A stretch of 64,000 nucleotides of DNA from Branchipolynoe longqiensis (GCA_030323885.1 CM059186.1:23579849-23643848), one strand, 5' to 3'; counted from the first letter of the stretch, positions 1 through 11,245 are shown. A program made the numbers and translations. Notes: a model not told the origin generated them from the letters alone.

Positions 1-184
1 ACCAGTAACATGACCTGATATACATCCCACCCAGTCACATTATCCTGACACTGAGCCAGCCAGTCTTTGCCTTATCCTAATAATGCTGAGCACCTGGCTG
101 GGAAGCGACAAGTATTAATTTTTAAGTCATTGGTTTGACGTGACCAGGGTTCGAACCTGTGTGTTCGAATCCCACGATCTACCA
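1..184 (-). repeat. tRNA-derived SINE copy, 5'-truncated, in an AMT intron
   Basis: Read on the minus strand it has a B-box-like GGGATTCGAAC region, the core GTCAAACCAATGACTTAAAA, a CCTAGCC-AGGTGCTCAGCATTA segment and the GTGACTGGGTGGGATGT segment. The same order occurs in the full copies at 13148 and 62190. The A-box end is missing near 185. Confidence 0.8.
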
Positions 185-282
185 ATAATTCTGCCATTCT
201 GTAGGATTATTTTGCAGCCCTCTCACCGAGGCAGTGCTATGGGAGTGACCACCTCTAACCATGTGCTCTCTGCTCATGTTAG

Positions 283-428
283 GCCCTAAGATGTCGCTGG
301 CCCTACAGCCCCTGGTGGACGTGGACCTCGCCAAGCTGCCCTTCATGACGAGCACCCTCGCCTCGGTGATGGGTGTCCCCGACTGTCGCGTTACCCGCTG
401 CGGCTACACTGGCGAGGACGGAGTCGAG
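283..428 (+). CDS. AMT: AMT exon (first in window)
   Basis: The acceptor AG is at 281-282 and the donor GTACAG starts at 429. The first two bases finish a split glycine codon, then [20 protein letters not shown] leads to the [12 protein letters not shown] motif. The exon ends in phase 0. Confidence 0.93.
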
Positions 429-3027
429 GTACAGTGGCGGTTATAACTTTATGCCGGCGTGAGATAATATTCTCGACTCCCATTTAATAAAGGTTGGTTG
501 TTGGAGTTTTACATCCTGGCAACATCTAAGGTTGTCTCAGGGCGGGTACCGACTTGTGACCGTGTGCACTCATGGTGACTTTATAGTGTTGCCCCACTGG
601 GAAATCAGGCCGCCGGCACCATGACCCGATATCTCATTCAGTCGCATTATCCTGACAGTGATCTAACCTGTCACATACCAGCTAGTTGTACGGTAATATA
701 ATATAATCGGAGATGTGGGAGAGACCATATATGTTTAAAAAGCCATCGGGGGAAGTCCCAGACTGTTTCCCCCGGATAGCCAAATGAGTTGAGCATCCGC
801 TTCCCAGATTGGTAGATCATGGGATTCGAACCACCAGGTTGGAACTCTGATCGAGTCAAACCAATGACTTAAAAATTGATACTTGTCGCTGCCTAGCCTG
901 GCACTTGGCATTATTAGAATAGGGCAAGGAACAATGGAATGAGGAAGAGCAATAGGGCTTGCCTGCCGAGATAACGCTAGGAGGCGCTTGTGTACTATCA
1001 GTCTGTACTCCTTGTGTTGCAATAGAATCGCCGTGAATATAGCCTATGCTGCCGACACGGCGTAAAGCAACCACCAATCAATCAATCTGTAATAGGAATC
1101 GCGTTGAGATGCAGAGTAGTCTGGTTCCCTGGTCTCCTCCACTGACGGGGTTTATCGATAGTGCACAAAGAGTACGGACTGTTAGTACATGAGTGCCACC
1201 TAACGTTATCTCGGCCGACCGGCAAGCCCTATTGTCAGCGAATTGAAAATTCCCCAGCTCAATCAACTAATGTACCCCCCCACCCCCCACTCAACACCAA
1301 AATATAATATTGCTGCAGATCTCGGTACCGCTGGACAGAACGGTGGAGGTGGCCGAGGGCCTGCTGGTGGCTGCTGGCGCCAAGGTGCACCTGGCGGGGC
1401 TCGGTGCGCGCGACAGTCTGCGTCTAGAGGCCGGGCTCTGTCTCTATGGAAACGACATTGATGAAGAAACAACCCCTGTGGAGGCTACGCTAGCCTGGAC
1501 AATAGGTGAGCCTTTCCTCATTTCACGGCCTTGAAAAGCCTTGAATTTAACCTATTTTGGGTAATTATTCCCATTAAACTGTCCCCACTGATCTAAATTA
1601 GTCTGAGATCGGCATTCACCATCGTTGTTTTTTTTACCTGAAATGCAAATGAAAATAGTCTTTAATTGCTACCAAGAACGGCCTTGAAAAGCCTTTAAAA
1701 TAGCCTTGAATTCCATATCTTCACATGTGTGAGGACCCTGCATATAGCATCTATATCACTGTGCTCCTACAGGGAAGCGGCGGCGGGTCGAGGCCAACTT
1801 CCCAGGAGCTGGCATTATTCTGAAACAACTCAAGGAAAAGCCGACAAGAAAGCGGGTCGGCTTCTTCTCTACAGGACCGCCGGTCCGAGGTGAGCCCGGC
1901 CGCACCAGTAATCCACTGCACCATCCGACAGGGTTCAGTTTCTGCCTTATTAAATATGTCATTTCAAACTAAAGTAAAGTAGATGATGATAATCATCTAT
2001 ATCTATATATTTGATTATCATCTACATTACTTTAGTTTGAAATTACTTTTCTTTTTAACAATGGTTAAAGTTGCATAGTCCGATGGTTTTAAATTTCTGT
2101 ATTTTTTCTGAGATAAATATATTACATCGATCACTAGTATCTACTTTACATTAGTTCAAAGTTACTTTTATTTTAAAAGGTAAACTTTTGAGATATTTTG
2201 AGTGCAAACATGGAAAATTAGTTTTGGCAAGCTTGCCAAAACTCTGACACCATAGACTTCTGCAGTAACAGGTTCTGTTAAATTGACTCAGTATTGCCTT
2301 CTACGCAGAAACAAATGCTTAATAAGTGCATCAGTATCTAAGTTAGATATGTAAAATCAAATCTAGATAATTGGTTTGGTTTTGAAAATTTTATATTTCA
2401 TCTGACTATGCAGCTTTAACTTTGGATTTTTTAAGAAGTGAAAACATGTCAAATTAATTTTGGCATGCATGTCAAAATGCTGGACTCGATAGGTTGCAGC
2501 GGCGATATGTGGTTCTATTATTGCATTCCTTATCTACAGCAATAGTCTTTAAAGAGTGCACCAGGATCTAAGTTGGATGTAGGAGATGTGTAGGATCAAA
2601 TCTAAATAGGTGTCTCGGTTTTTTAAATTCCCCTGCCTCCCTCCCTGCCTCCCTGCCTTCCTCCCTCCCTCCCTCCCTCCCTCTCCCCTCGCTCTCTTCT
2701 CTCTCCCTCTCTTTCTCTCAGCTATCTCTTCATCGTGCTATCATCCTGAAATATAGCTCACTATTTCGTATGGGAGCTAACCCCAATTTCCAAAACCACA
2801 CTTCAGGTGGAGCAAAGATTTTCGATGAGTCTGGAGAGCGTGAGATTGGTCACGTGACTAGCGGGTGTCCGTCGCCGTCTCTTGGTAAGAACATCTCCAT
2901 GGGCTACGTGCAGACGGCATTCGCCAAGAACGGAACGCCCATCAAATTCCAGGTCCGCAAGAAGATGGTGGACGGCAAGGTGTCCAAGATGCCGTTTATA
3001 CCTGCCGGGTATTACATTGTCAAGTAG
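283..3027 (+). CDS. AMT: Aminomethyltransferase, mitochondrial (glycine cleavage T-protein), C-terminal part, 4 exons
   Basis: The T-protein takes the aminomethyl group from the lipoyl arm of H-protein, passes the one-carbon unit to tetrahydrofolate and releases ammonia, in the mitochondrial glycine cleavage system. Four exons with in-phase GT-AG introns encode about 222 residues that follow the family closely. Visible motifs are [34 protein letters not shown] with TTPVE, the KRRR stretch after [14 protein letters not shown] and MGYV, ending [16 protein letters not shown] and a TAG stop. This is the C-terminal half of the folate-binding domain and the C-terminal barrel; the N-terminal half and mitochondrial transit peptide lie before the window. 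No frameshift or stop interrupts it, so it looks functional. Introns carry SINE and MITE copies, and a hAT-like repeat lies just after the stop codon. The related dimethylglycine and sarcosine dehydrogenases share the fold but not this ending. Confidence 0.95.
493..665 (-). repeat. SINE tail fragment
   Basis: The GTTGTTGGAGTTTTACATCC start, AACATCTAAGGTTGTCTCAG, GGGTACCGACTTGTGAC and GACTTTATAGTG blocks match the 3' part of the window's SINE family, in reverse orientation. The tRNA-like head is absent. Confidence 0.75.
781..1085 (+). repeat. SINE copy with the alternative tail
   Basis: The tRNA-like head (degenerate A-box near 781, GATTCGAACC near 833) and core GTCAAACCAATGACTTAAAA are followed by AACAATGGAATGAGGAAGAG rather than the usual tail, as in the copy at 26226. 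It ends in CAACCACCAATCAATCAATC, which recurs near 11415. Confidence 0.65.
1100..1280 (-). repeat. Inverted copy of the alternative SINE tail
   Basis: The stretch around 1105-1235 read in reverse repeats GCCGAGATAACG, GTACT and CTTTGTG blocks found at 955-1020. The two therefore form a degenerate inverted pair. It ends in AATCAACTAATGTACC followed by a short C-run just before the next AMT exon. Confidence 0.5.
1319..1505 (+). CDS. AMT: AMT exon
   Basis: It begins after CTGCAG at 1313-1318 and stops before GTGAGC at 1506. It encodes [16 protein letters not shown] through [19 protein letters not shown] to AWTI plus the first base of the next glycine codon. Confidence 0.93.
1518..1745 (+). repeat. 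hAT-like MITE copy (CCTTGAAAAGCCTTGAA family), truncated
   Basis: The GGCCTTGAAAAGCCTTGAAT start, AAACTGTCCCCACTGATCTA block and a terminal CACATGTGTGAGGACCCTG match the family copy at 63073-63302. The 5' terminal repeat is missing. It fills most of the intron between two AMT exons. Confidence 0.75.
1773..1889 (+). CDS. AMT: AMT exon
   Basis: The acceptor is CTACAG and the donor GTGAGC at 1890. It encodes [19 protein letters not shown] through [12 protein letters not shown], matching the T-protein segment that follows the WT(L/I)GKRRR motif. Confidence 0.93.
1958..2055. repeat. Near-palindromic hairpin next to a TTAA MITE
   Basis: Arms of about 36 bp (ACTAAAGTAAAGTAGATGAT at 1967 and its complement ending in TACTTTAGTTTGAA at 2042) flank a short AT-rich loop. 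The arm sequence resembles the CTTTAGTTTGAAGTAACTTT block inside the TTAA MITE family, so it may derive from it. Confidence 0.55.
2065..2419 (+). mobile_element. TTAA-flanked MITE, full copy (355 bp)
   Basis: TTAA sits at each end, followed inward by terminal inverted repeats AAGTTGCATAGTCCGATG and CATCTGACTATGCAGCTT. The internal blocks (GAGATAAATATATTA, CTTGCCAAAACTCTGA, AAGTGCATCAGTATCTAAGT) are shared with about ten other copies here. No coding capacity is seen. Confidence 0.85.
2420..2626 (+). repeat. TTAA MITE fragment
   Basis: It directly abuts the complete copy. It repeats the family's right half (AAACATGTCAAATTAATTTT, GTGCACCAGGATCTAAGTTG, GGATCAAATCTAAATAGG) but has lost both terminal repeats. 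Confidence 0.65.
2626..2722. repeat. CT-rich microsatellite
   Basis: An imperfect CCCT/CCTC run followed by CTCTCTTTCTCTC. It lies about 90 bp before the last AMT exon. Confidence 0.8.
2807..3027 (+). CDS. AMT: AMT last coding exon
   Basis: The acceptor is ACTTCAG at 2800-2806. The exon encodes [20 protein letters not shown], then [15 protein letters not shown] and the C-terminus [16 protein letters not shown], followed by TAG at 3025-3027. The 3' UTR runs into a hAT-like repeat. Confidence 0.93.
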
Positions 3028-3153
3028 TGCGGAATGCACTGTCACTAAGCACTCTTGGAGAGCTTCTTTTCTTCCTTTTTTATCAAGAAGGCACCAACTT
3101 TTTCTTGTGAATTATTTTTGTTATAGTTTCATATTTACTAACACACAGTCCTA

Positions 3154-3441
3154 ACTTCAGAGTCTGTATGAGCCTGGAAAGTTTTGAAAAGTCTTGACCT
3201 TTATTTACCCAATTGAAAAGCCTTGAATTTAACCTATTTTTGTTAATTAGTCTAGAAAAGCTTTGAATTCAATTAAACTGTCCCCACTGATTTAAATTAG
3301 TCCGAAATCGCCATTCGCCATTGTTTCCCCCCCCCCCCTGAAATCCAAGTGAAAATAGTCTTGAATTCCTATCAAAAACAGCCTTGAAAAGCCTTGAAGT
3401 AGCCTTGAATTCCATGTCTTCACATGTGTATGGACCCTGTA
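3154..3441 (+). mobile_element. hAT-like MITE in the AMT 3' UTR region
   Basis: It starts GAGTCTGTATGAGCCTGGAA and ends CACATGTGTATGGACCCTGT. Inside are three CCTTGAAAAGCCTTGAA-type blocks, AAACTGTCCCCACTGAT and a C-homopolymer. It begins about 130 bp after the AMT stop codon. The better-preserved copy at 63073 shows matching ACAGGGTCTGTA / TACAGACCCTGT ends. Confidence 0.75.
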
Positions 3442-5282
3442 ACTTGAAGGTATCGATATCCCACTAAGATTGTGTATGGGTTAGGGGAGTAGGTGTATGG
3501 GGATAGATGTGTGGGGACAGCTGTCTTATCACATGGTAGCTGAAGAACACTTCAGGAATTGCTATATGTGTTCTAATCTCTTGGTGATCTTTCTGGGTTT
3601 TATTTGTCTGATTATGCATGTATGTTCCTACGTGTATAAACGATTTCGGAATCATGATTATCCTGAATTGTTTTACACTTGCAGGTTCTTGATTAAAAAA
3701 GCTGGAACATTTTAAGTAATATTTCTTTCGAAAATTGGATGTTTTCATCAGACTATGCAGCTTTAACCGTATTAAAAATATGATGATCAAAGATATAACC
3801 TCCATGCTGGTGTTCTGATATTAACCTGGCATTTACCCACAAAGATGTGTTCATAACATCTAAATGATTTAGCTTATTAACACGTTGATGCATTAAAATC
3901 AAATGTTCAGGATTTTTGGAGAGAGCGGAAGAAATACAGACTAGTACATTATTTGCTATTATTTTTAATATACGCAACAAGTAAATAAGTAACATTTGAA
4001 GCATTAGTATGTGGGAAGCATTACATATGTTTTTCTATTTCATTTAAATTTACTCTGACCCAGTTTCTGGTTATTATAGTTATTCCCTGTCTGTACACCA
4101 AAATGACAGATGCATTACTCGTGACTAAGACACTGCTATTATCGAACACAATAGAATAGATCAAAGCGCATGAACCTTGTTTGTTTGTTTGTGTGTGTGC
4201 GTGTGTGTGTGTATGTATATATATATTATATATATATATAAACTAAAGCAAGTATAAGTGTATAGTTGAACAGGAAATAACCCACACTCCAGCAAAAACG
4301 AGCTGTTAAATTAGAACCTACCATACAGAATGTGGATTTACAACGTAGAAAGTAAAGGGTTATGTGTTAGTACTGGGTCAAGTTACAGTTATAGTAAAAT
4401 CTGTAATGGAGGACCGACTTCCGCTATAAGGCGCATCCCATCGTGTAAAGCGTATCCAAACACATTTTTACAATCAAAATTGTTATATATATAATATATA
4501 TATAATTGTTATATATAGTGATGGGAAAGAATGGAAATTAGTTTTAATATATCACTAGAAAGTAATATTAAGTATTCAAATAAATCTTTGGTTAGAAAGC
4601 TCCCTCCCTCCTTCTCCCCCCCCCCCGCCCCTCCCCGCTCTACCCCTCACTGTGCTACGGATTTGACCCGGTAGTGGATGGATTTAAACTACATCTTTCT
4701 ACAAATGTGAGGTATGGTGTTATTCAATTCCTAATTCAACCAGCATTATTTGAGTCACATGGGTTAGGTATAATCTGTGTTGTGGAACCTGTGGTAGCCG
4801 GCGGGCTGGTATGTTGCAGTGGCGCTTATTCTGGGATTAGTTTGCGCTTATTTTGTTTCAATGGGCCTTTACACCCGGTGTTTAGTTGTGCAAGTGGTAA
4901 ACTTGCTCAGGTGGTAGCTGTTACTAATAATTTCCATTTATCTAGAAAAGTACATGAAATCTTTTTTTTTAAACACGCCTCGAACCATAACAATTACTCG
5001 GTATTACCAGATAACAGGACTTGAATACACCATAGGATGCCTTGACATGTAAAAGTTAGAGTTTGTTTGGGTGGTTTTGTCTTTTTTAAATTGTTATCGA
5101 ATGTCATCAGTTCACAGAAATAGATCATGTTTAGAAATGATACATGCGGCTGCTATTTTGTCCACATTTTTGTGGTTTGAGAGAATGTCATAATCACAGG
5201 AGGGGTTGGAAGGTAATTTAGCATGCATTACCGATCTGCTTGATTGAAACTGCATGTGTTTAGGATATATCTCGGTAATTGT
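3442..5282. other. No gene seen; AT-rich intergenic DNA
   Basis: Only short, codon-poor open frames occur. Recognisable pieces are a TTAA MITE end at 3742-3767 (CATCAGACTATGCAGCTTTA), a GTTT/GT/AT microsatellite at about 4179-4242, TATATAAT palindromes near 4485-4515, and a C-rich run at 4602-4640. Confidence 0.6.
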
Positions 5283-5533
5283 AGGGTCCGTCTTGAACTT
5301 CATTTGCCTCATTTCAAGGCCGTGAAAAGCTTTGAATTTAATCTATTTTTGGTAATTAGTCTTGAACAGCCTTGAATTCCATTAAGCTGTCCCCACTGAT
5401 CTAAATTAGTCCGAAATCGCCATTCCGAATGACAATTTCGGACTAAATCCAAATGAAAATAGTCTTGAATTCCTGTCAAAAACAGCGTTGAAAAAGCCTT
5501 GAATTCACATGCGTACGGAACCTGTAATTGAAT
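5283..5533 (+). repeat. hAT-like MITE copy (CCTTGAAAAGCC family)
   Basis: It starts AGGGTCCGTCTTGAACTTCA, carries the AAGCTGTCCCCACTGATCTA block, and ends CACATGCGTACGGAACCTG. The interior is slightly rearranged compared with the copies at 3154 and 63073. Confidence 0.7.
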
Positions 5534-5753
5534 TAGGAAATATACTTGCTCATGTGTACATCCTCAAGTAGGTCATGCTGTGTAAAATAAAATATATAAA
5601 ACATAATAATACCAGAAAATAGATATATTCAATAATCACCATGCCCATCCCCCAGACCTTTTCTGAGTTTTATATTTCTAATTGTACATTTATGTTTGTA
5701 CACGTAAAAAAATATAAAAACATGTGGGAACATGCTGACCCTGAACCATTAAA

Positions 5754-6408
5754 GGCCCTGTCACATTACGATGCATCTTGCAAGCACGCGGCCAACGCGT
5801 AAAATCACTTTTATACGTCGAGAAGTGTCAAACTTTTCGGCATGGGGGGCAAAGTTGGACGTATACATACCGTATAATAGGGTTTGGCCAACGTATGGCT
5901 AATGTACCTCCCGGCGAAAAATTCTCGAATTACGCTCACGGTATGTTCACAGACCGCCGGTGAACTTTATATACATTATTCAATCACCAGAACTACACCT
6001 GATATGTTACATATGTCAAGACACGCTGGAGAAACGCTAAACGTATGTTAGACATACTATAGACGTACGTTATCCATACGGTGTCAGTATGTGGACTACC
6101 TTCCCACTGCCTTTAATGTAGGTCAACATAGTGAACAACGCGGGTTTGTCTAACGTACATCGACGTATGCCTAATACATACATAACGTGCGGCAGACTAA
6201 AATCCATGTTGTCAAACGTTGTCGTACATCGAAAGTTTTGTGCATGCCAAAACTTTGGTGACATGCGACGCCGTATCTCGATGAATGTCGACGTATACCA
6301 ATGAGCGCCTAACGCACGTGTAACGCTTAACGGTGTATCCCGACTTGGCGGGCAAAAATCACATACGTCGGCATACCTTGGCAGGATGCGTCGTAATGTG
6401 ACAGCCCC
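5754..6408. mobile_element. TIR DNA element, non-autonomous (655 bp)
   Basis: Terminal inverted repeats read GGCCCTGTCACATTACGATG at the left and, reversed, GGGGCTGTCACATTACGACG at the right. CATTA occurs at both flanks (5747-5751 and 6408-6412) and may be the target duplication. The interior is unusually CpG-rich, with many ACGTATG / CGTACG words. A 138-residue open frame on the minus strand resembles nothing I know and is probably chance. Superfamily not assigned. Confidence 0.75.
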
Positions 6409-7600
6409 ATTACACTTGGGATACATCCTTTTGTAAATTATAAGGGAGAACAATTTAGAGAGGCACTGATCAGAATTAGATATCAAAATGTGACAATTCT
6501 AATTCTAGAAAATGCAGGTTCCTGCATGATATACGGAAGTGAGGGGCGAGGGCTTTAACATTTACATGTTAATGCTTTCTGAAGTATTTGATCCTAGTCA
6601 ATTTGTAAATTTAACGCAATTGTGATAAATTTTAATTATAATGTCGATTTTGTATCGAGGGTATAAAATTTTTGCCCAATGTTGAAATAACGTGTCAATT
6701 TAAGAATTACTCACCCCTCCTTATTTTTGGGATATTTACTGGACCACCACCTTCACCACCACAACATAGTATACATAGATTGGCGTTGTTCGCATAAATC
6801 ACAATACCTGCCAGTGATAGAAATAAGCAAATTTGTTTACTTGTCCACCGGACAAGTCTGGTATGATTTTTCACTTGTCTGTCTGAATTTTCACTTGTCC
6901 TGGACAAGCGGGCAACCTCTTATTTCGAACGTTGCCTACTATATATCCTAATATAGGGAGAATGTACCATTTTTCACCAGAGTGAATTCCCGTGTTTTCA
7001 GTGACTGCTTATGAACTAATCACTTTTGAACTTGTATATTCAAATATTGGACTACGTTTAAACGTAGCATGTGAGCTTCAAATTTTGCAAATGGAGTTTC
7101 TTCGTCCGTGACTAATTATTAATACTAGACCAATAAGAGTAAAAGAAATAACAACTACCAAAGTATACCCACCAGCCTATAACACCTGACTAAACAAATA
7201 AAACATATACTACTCACAAAGCTATAGTTGACCCAAGACAATTTAAATGAGTCATGCAACCATTATTTGCATAATCCAAAATCCACGACTACCTGTATCA
7301 GCAAGTCATGCCCATTATATTAATGTCTCCTCACAGGTATGATCATCAAATCACTGATATAGTCTAAAGGTAAACAGCTATTCTCCAGTCTACATGTGCA
7401 AAATAAGATCCTCCCCCCCCCCCCACTATATTTGCAATGCCTCATTTTAACCTACTACTGTCTATATTGTTCATACCATCGCATCATCTCATCCATAAAT
7501 AGTTCATATGCACTATAATTGTTAAGCTCGTTGGTATACGCCTCGGGGCTGAAAAAAGATGTTATTCAACTGGAATAAAAATTTGAGAAAAAAAAACCCA
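6409..7600. other. No gene seen
   Basis: AT-rich DNA with a short cluster of ACTTGTC / GGACAAG words at 6838-6910 and a C-run at 7412. No coding frame, RNA gene or intact repeat is recognised. Confidence 0.5.
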
Positions 7601-7619
7601 ACATATTCTTGCCACCCAC

Positions 7620-7830
7620 TTTAGTTCTTGACACTGCCATCAGAGGGTGGGTGGGTAGGTGGGTTGGTTGGTCGTGAAAATTGTCTAGACCATTTTCCCA
7701 CGATGTAGCACATTGAACTGCTACCTACAGTAGTTCTTGCCACTGCCATCAGAGGACAGGTTGATATTGGGAATAGCGTGCTACTCAGTGATCTGGTCCC
7801 AACATTGGTTCTTGCCATTGCCAGCAGAGG
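7620..7830 (+). repeat. Three spaced copies of a TTCTTGCCACTGCCATCAGAGG-like motif
   Basis: Related words occur near 7623, 7733 and 7808 (TTCTTGACACTGCCATCAGA, TTCTTGCCACTGCCATCAGA, TTCTTGCCATTGCCAGCAGA). The spacing is irregular, so this is probably a degenerate interspersed repeat. Confidence 0.45.
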
Positions 7831-7839
7831 GCGTAATGG

Positions 7840-8590
7840 TGGTGGAAAGCGCCTATAGACTACATCGCCATTCCAGCCGCGTGGTGCATTGTGGGATGCG
7901 TGGAAGACAAACAAACACCTGTGAAGCACATGGCCAATGCTAAAACACTGGGTGCAGCTATGAAATGTACTAGTTTCAGCTCATCTCAGCTCTTGTTTGA
8001 AACATAGAATACCAACTAGAAAAATATATATAATAAATTAAGATGTTTTATCTAGCATTGCATTTAGATCAATCTAATCAGCATATCTTATACCATCTGC
8101 ATTTAGATTGAGACAAATCTGGGCACTCAGACTAGTGTTAGAGCCATAGCCAGTCAGTTTTACTCTTTTTAATCATGCTTTTATTTATATCCTATAGTTA
8201 ATAACATTTGTTGGGCAAGGAAATGGGTAGGGTTAATTAGACATTGGTTATATATTTCTTTGAAACAAGTTTTTGTTGACACATTTGACATTTTAATATT
8301 TAGAAGAAGAATTATGTAAACATCAGCCTGTAAAGTGACTGAATTTGTATGTTTCTTAGCTCAAAATGCATAATTATGGAGAGTTGTGCCTTAAACATAT
8401 TCATTATTTTATTATATTGCATCCATCCATCTATGTTTGTGACAAGTTATGTATTCAAAAAAAAAATTTAATTCTGAATAAAATCAAAGTTTGTCCCTAT
8501 GCGTATTGGCAAACTCAATGGCCGTACGCCCTTGCTTTGCTGCCAATGCCGTTTTCAGCGCATGCGCACTCGGAACGGTGATCTTGTCTA
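7840..8590 (+). repeat. Interspersed repeat, about 750 bp, first copy
   Basis: Blocks such as GTGCATTGTGGGATGCGT, CACTGGGTGCAGCTATGAAA, ACTCAGACTAGTGTTAGAGC and CAGCGCATGCGCACTCGGAA recur in the same order at 51680-51765 plus 52250-52930. The second locus carries an inverted-repeat element inserted between the two parts. No coding capacity; class unknown. Confidence 0.7.
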
Positions 8591-9290
8591 TCGGTGCTTA
8601 ACTCTGGTCAGAACTAACTTTGTAATTTGATGCCTTTCACAGTTGTTGTAATATAACCAGTGTACACGGTGCAGTTTACGCACATTTGATCATAAGGAGA
8701 AAACCATTTTGTGATTAAATAAAAAACTTTCTAAACAAGTTTATTGGGTTACTTTATAGATACTATGTGCAACTATATATGTCGTATCATTAAATGGTTC
8801 TAACTCGACCCGAAATACATTATCTTATGACGTTGTAAGGACACTTACTGAAATAAATGTCAATTTTGCATGACATTGTGATTAACGGGAAGGGTTATAC
8901 CTCATCGGGAAAATAAACGAACTGTAGTTCACTGCTTTTTACATTCAACAACAAAAAAACGTTTATCGTTCTATATGTGTTTCTGATTGAATGATGCAAT
9001 GTACATACATAAATAAATGCATGCACACATGCATACACAGCCTGTATATATGACGTTGTATATACAAATAGCCTGAACTGACACAGCCAATTATATGTGG
9101 CCTAGTGGTTAGGGTAATTTGAAGTTGTTTGGTGGTGTGGGTTCAAAGCCAATACAGTCCAAAACCTTTTTGCATTCAACAACAAAAAAACGATTGCCAT
9201 CTATATGTGTTTCTCATTGAATTATGCAATGTAATTGTACTAACATATATTTTACATTAAAGCAATATATTTCCTGATTGAACTACTCTA
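8591..9290. other. No gene seen; contains a 65-bp direct repeat
   Basis: About 65 bp around 8938-9006 (CATTCAACAACAAAAAAACG, CTATATGTGTTTCT, ATGCAATGTA) is repeated at 9166-9233. No coding frame is supported. Confidence 0.5.
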
Positions 9291-11245
9291 AAGAAAATTG
9301 AAAATACCCCAAATTTACTCTCGAGGATCTTCATACGATTGGCCTTCGTGGCCACCTGCCAATTTTCACCAGGAACTTTCTAGCCTTCAGGCATTTCCGC
9401 GTCCATGTCAAGACTACCTATTCCAGCCTACACTCACAGGAACTAGGAGTACCTCAAGGCAGCATACTGGCCGTGACCCTTTTTGGGGGGTCAAGGTCAA
9501 TGGTATTGCTGCTGCTGTAAAGCAGGGGGGGGGGGGGGTCTCCTGTAGTCTTTTCGTGGACGACTTTGTTTTATATTACAGCGGTGCTAACATGAATGTC
9601 ATAGAGAGACAGCTACAACCAAGCATAAATGGGATCCATTGGTGGTCAGTTCTGAACGGTTTCAAAATTTCCAAGACCAAAACAGTCTGCATGCACTTCT
9701 GCCTGCTGCATAGAATGCATGCAGAACCAGAGCTGACCTTGGATGGGGATCCCATTAAAGTCATTGAGAAGACCAAATTTCTGGGCCTCATTCTCGATGC
9801 AAAACTGTCTTTCGTGCCATATATAAAGTACCTGAAAACAAGATGCCTGAAAGCGCTAGATATTCTGAGGGTGCTGTCCAGCTCAGAGTGGGTAGCGGAC
9901 AGAGATGTTCTGCTCTCCGTGTACAGAACTTTGGTTCGGTCAGCATAGTATATGGTTCCGCAAGGAAATCATATATTGGGCTGCTAGACACGATCCACCA
10001 CCAGGGACTGCGCCTGGCCCTTGGGGCCTTCCGCACCTCACCAGTTCAGAGCCTCAACATCGAAGCCAATGAACCATCACTTAAAAACAGGAGAATCAAA
10101 CTGGCCATGCAATATGTAGTCAAGATAAAAACTAATGCATTGAATCCTGCACACAATTGTCTATTCAAGCAACATGACGAATCCAGGTATGAAGCCAGGC
10201 CGAATTACATTCGGCCACTGAGGCTCCGAATGAAATCTCATTTGGAGGCCTTGGGCGTGGATTTGGATGTGTTGGAGGATGCCAAAGTCCCAGAACATCC
10301 CCCGTGGTCATTGAGGAAGCCATCGATTATCCTCCGACTCACGGAACTGAGGAATTCTGGCACACATCCACTCGAGTACCAAGGACTGCATGCAGAGATT
10401 CAAGGCCAGTTTGCAGACCACCTCTCCATATACACTAATGGTTTGAAAGACCAAAGCCGGGTAGCTGCTGTGGCAGTCTGCCGACAGGAAAAATTTGGCA
10501 TACGGTTGCCCTATCAGAGCTCGATTTTCACTGCAGAAGCCCAAGCCCTCCTTCTCGTGTTGGAGTGTATCGAGGTATCCAACCACAATAACTATATTAT
10601 ATACAATGATTCGTTCTCTTGCCTCCTGGCTGTTGCTGGACTGAAAACGAATCACCCTATTCTAGCAACGGTCATTCATAAAATGAACCAACTAACAACG
10701 GATGGATATGACATCCACCTGTGCTGGGTGCCTGGCCGGCATACAAGGATATGAACGAGCTGATCGGGCTGCGAAGAAGGCCCTGAACTGTGATCTTGAA
10801 CCGTGTCTGATCCCTCACTCTGATCTGAAACCAGTAATAGCCACCCACATAAAATCCAAATGGCAACATGAGTGGGATGAAAACATTAATAAACTTAAAG
10901 AAATTGAACCATCTGTGGGAAAACCACCACAGACTCATGCGGGAGGTCGGGGGGACCAAGTGGGCACTCGTGGCTTACACATGCTCTTCTGTTAAAGGGG
11001 GAAGCTCCCCCTGAATGCATTGGGTGTCAGTCCCTGCTGACATTCAAGCACATTTTACTAAGTTGCGTTGATTTTCTGGCCCTGCGCCAACAATTCTACA
11101 CTGCAGACAGTATGCATCTACCTTTTTACTTAAGTAAAACAGGAAAACATTTTAGCCTTTTTGAGGGCAGCTGGACTGTACCACCTCATATAGTTTACTA
11201 AATGAATTCTATCAATTATTAATAAAACTTTTCTTTTTCTATGGG
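9290..11245 (+). mobile_element. LINE fragment with reverse transcriptase and RNase H (I/Jockey-like), 5'-truncated, decayed
   Basis: Translation in shifting frames gives RT motif LGVPQGSILA near 9437, then FVDDF in place of the usual YADD, a thumb region, and a C-terminal RNase H (YTNG, AEAQALLLVLE, IIYNDS, CWVPG) at about 10430-10745. A downstream PPECIGCQSLL, TFKHILLSC zinc-finger-like tail ends the ORF. RT plus RNase H in a non-LTR ORF2 is typical of I-type elements. At least three frame changes and a G-run at 9524-9538 break the frame. The element ends AATAAAACTTTTCT near 11222-11235. The first RNase H aspartate reads YTNG (Asp to Asn), consistent with a dead copy. Confidence 0.8.
9843..10754 (+). 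pseudogene. LINE ORF2 remnant: RT thumb and RNase H
   Basis: The longest open frame of the element (303 codons). The first part (TIHHQGLRLALGAFRTSPVQ, SLKNRRIKLAMQY) is the region between RT and RNase H of I/Jockey-like ORF2 proteins. The second part is the RNase H fold with YTNG, the AEAQALLL glutamate and YNDS. The frame breaks in CWVPGRHTRI, where the family has a CWVPGH-type motif; the reading continues one frame over with YERADRAAKKAL. Confidence 0.8.

Noticed and set aside
4674..5024. 116-codon open frame with some hydrophobic stretches
   Set aside because: No family resemblance and no flanking splice sites; AT-rich composition like its surroundings.
6070..6486. 138-codon minus-strand open frame
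   Set aside because: It covers most of a TIR element and its right end, has no recognisable motif, and is probably a result of low stop-codon density in CpG-rich DNA.
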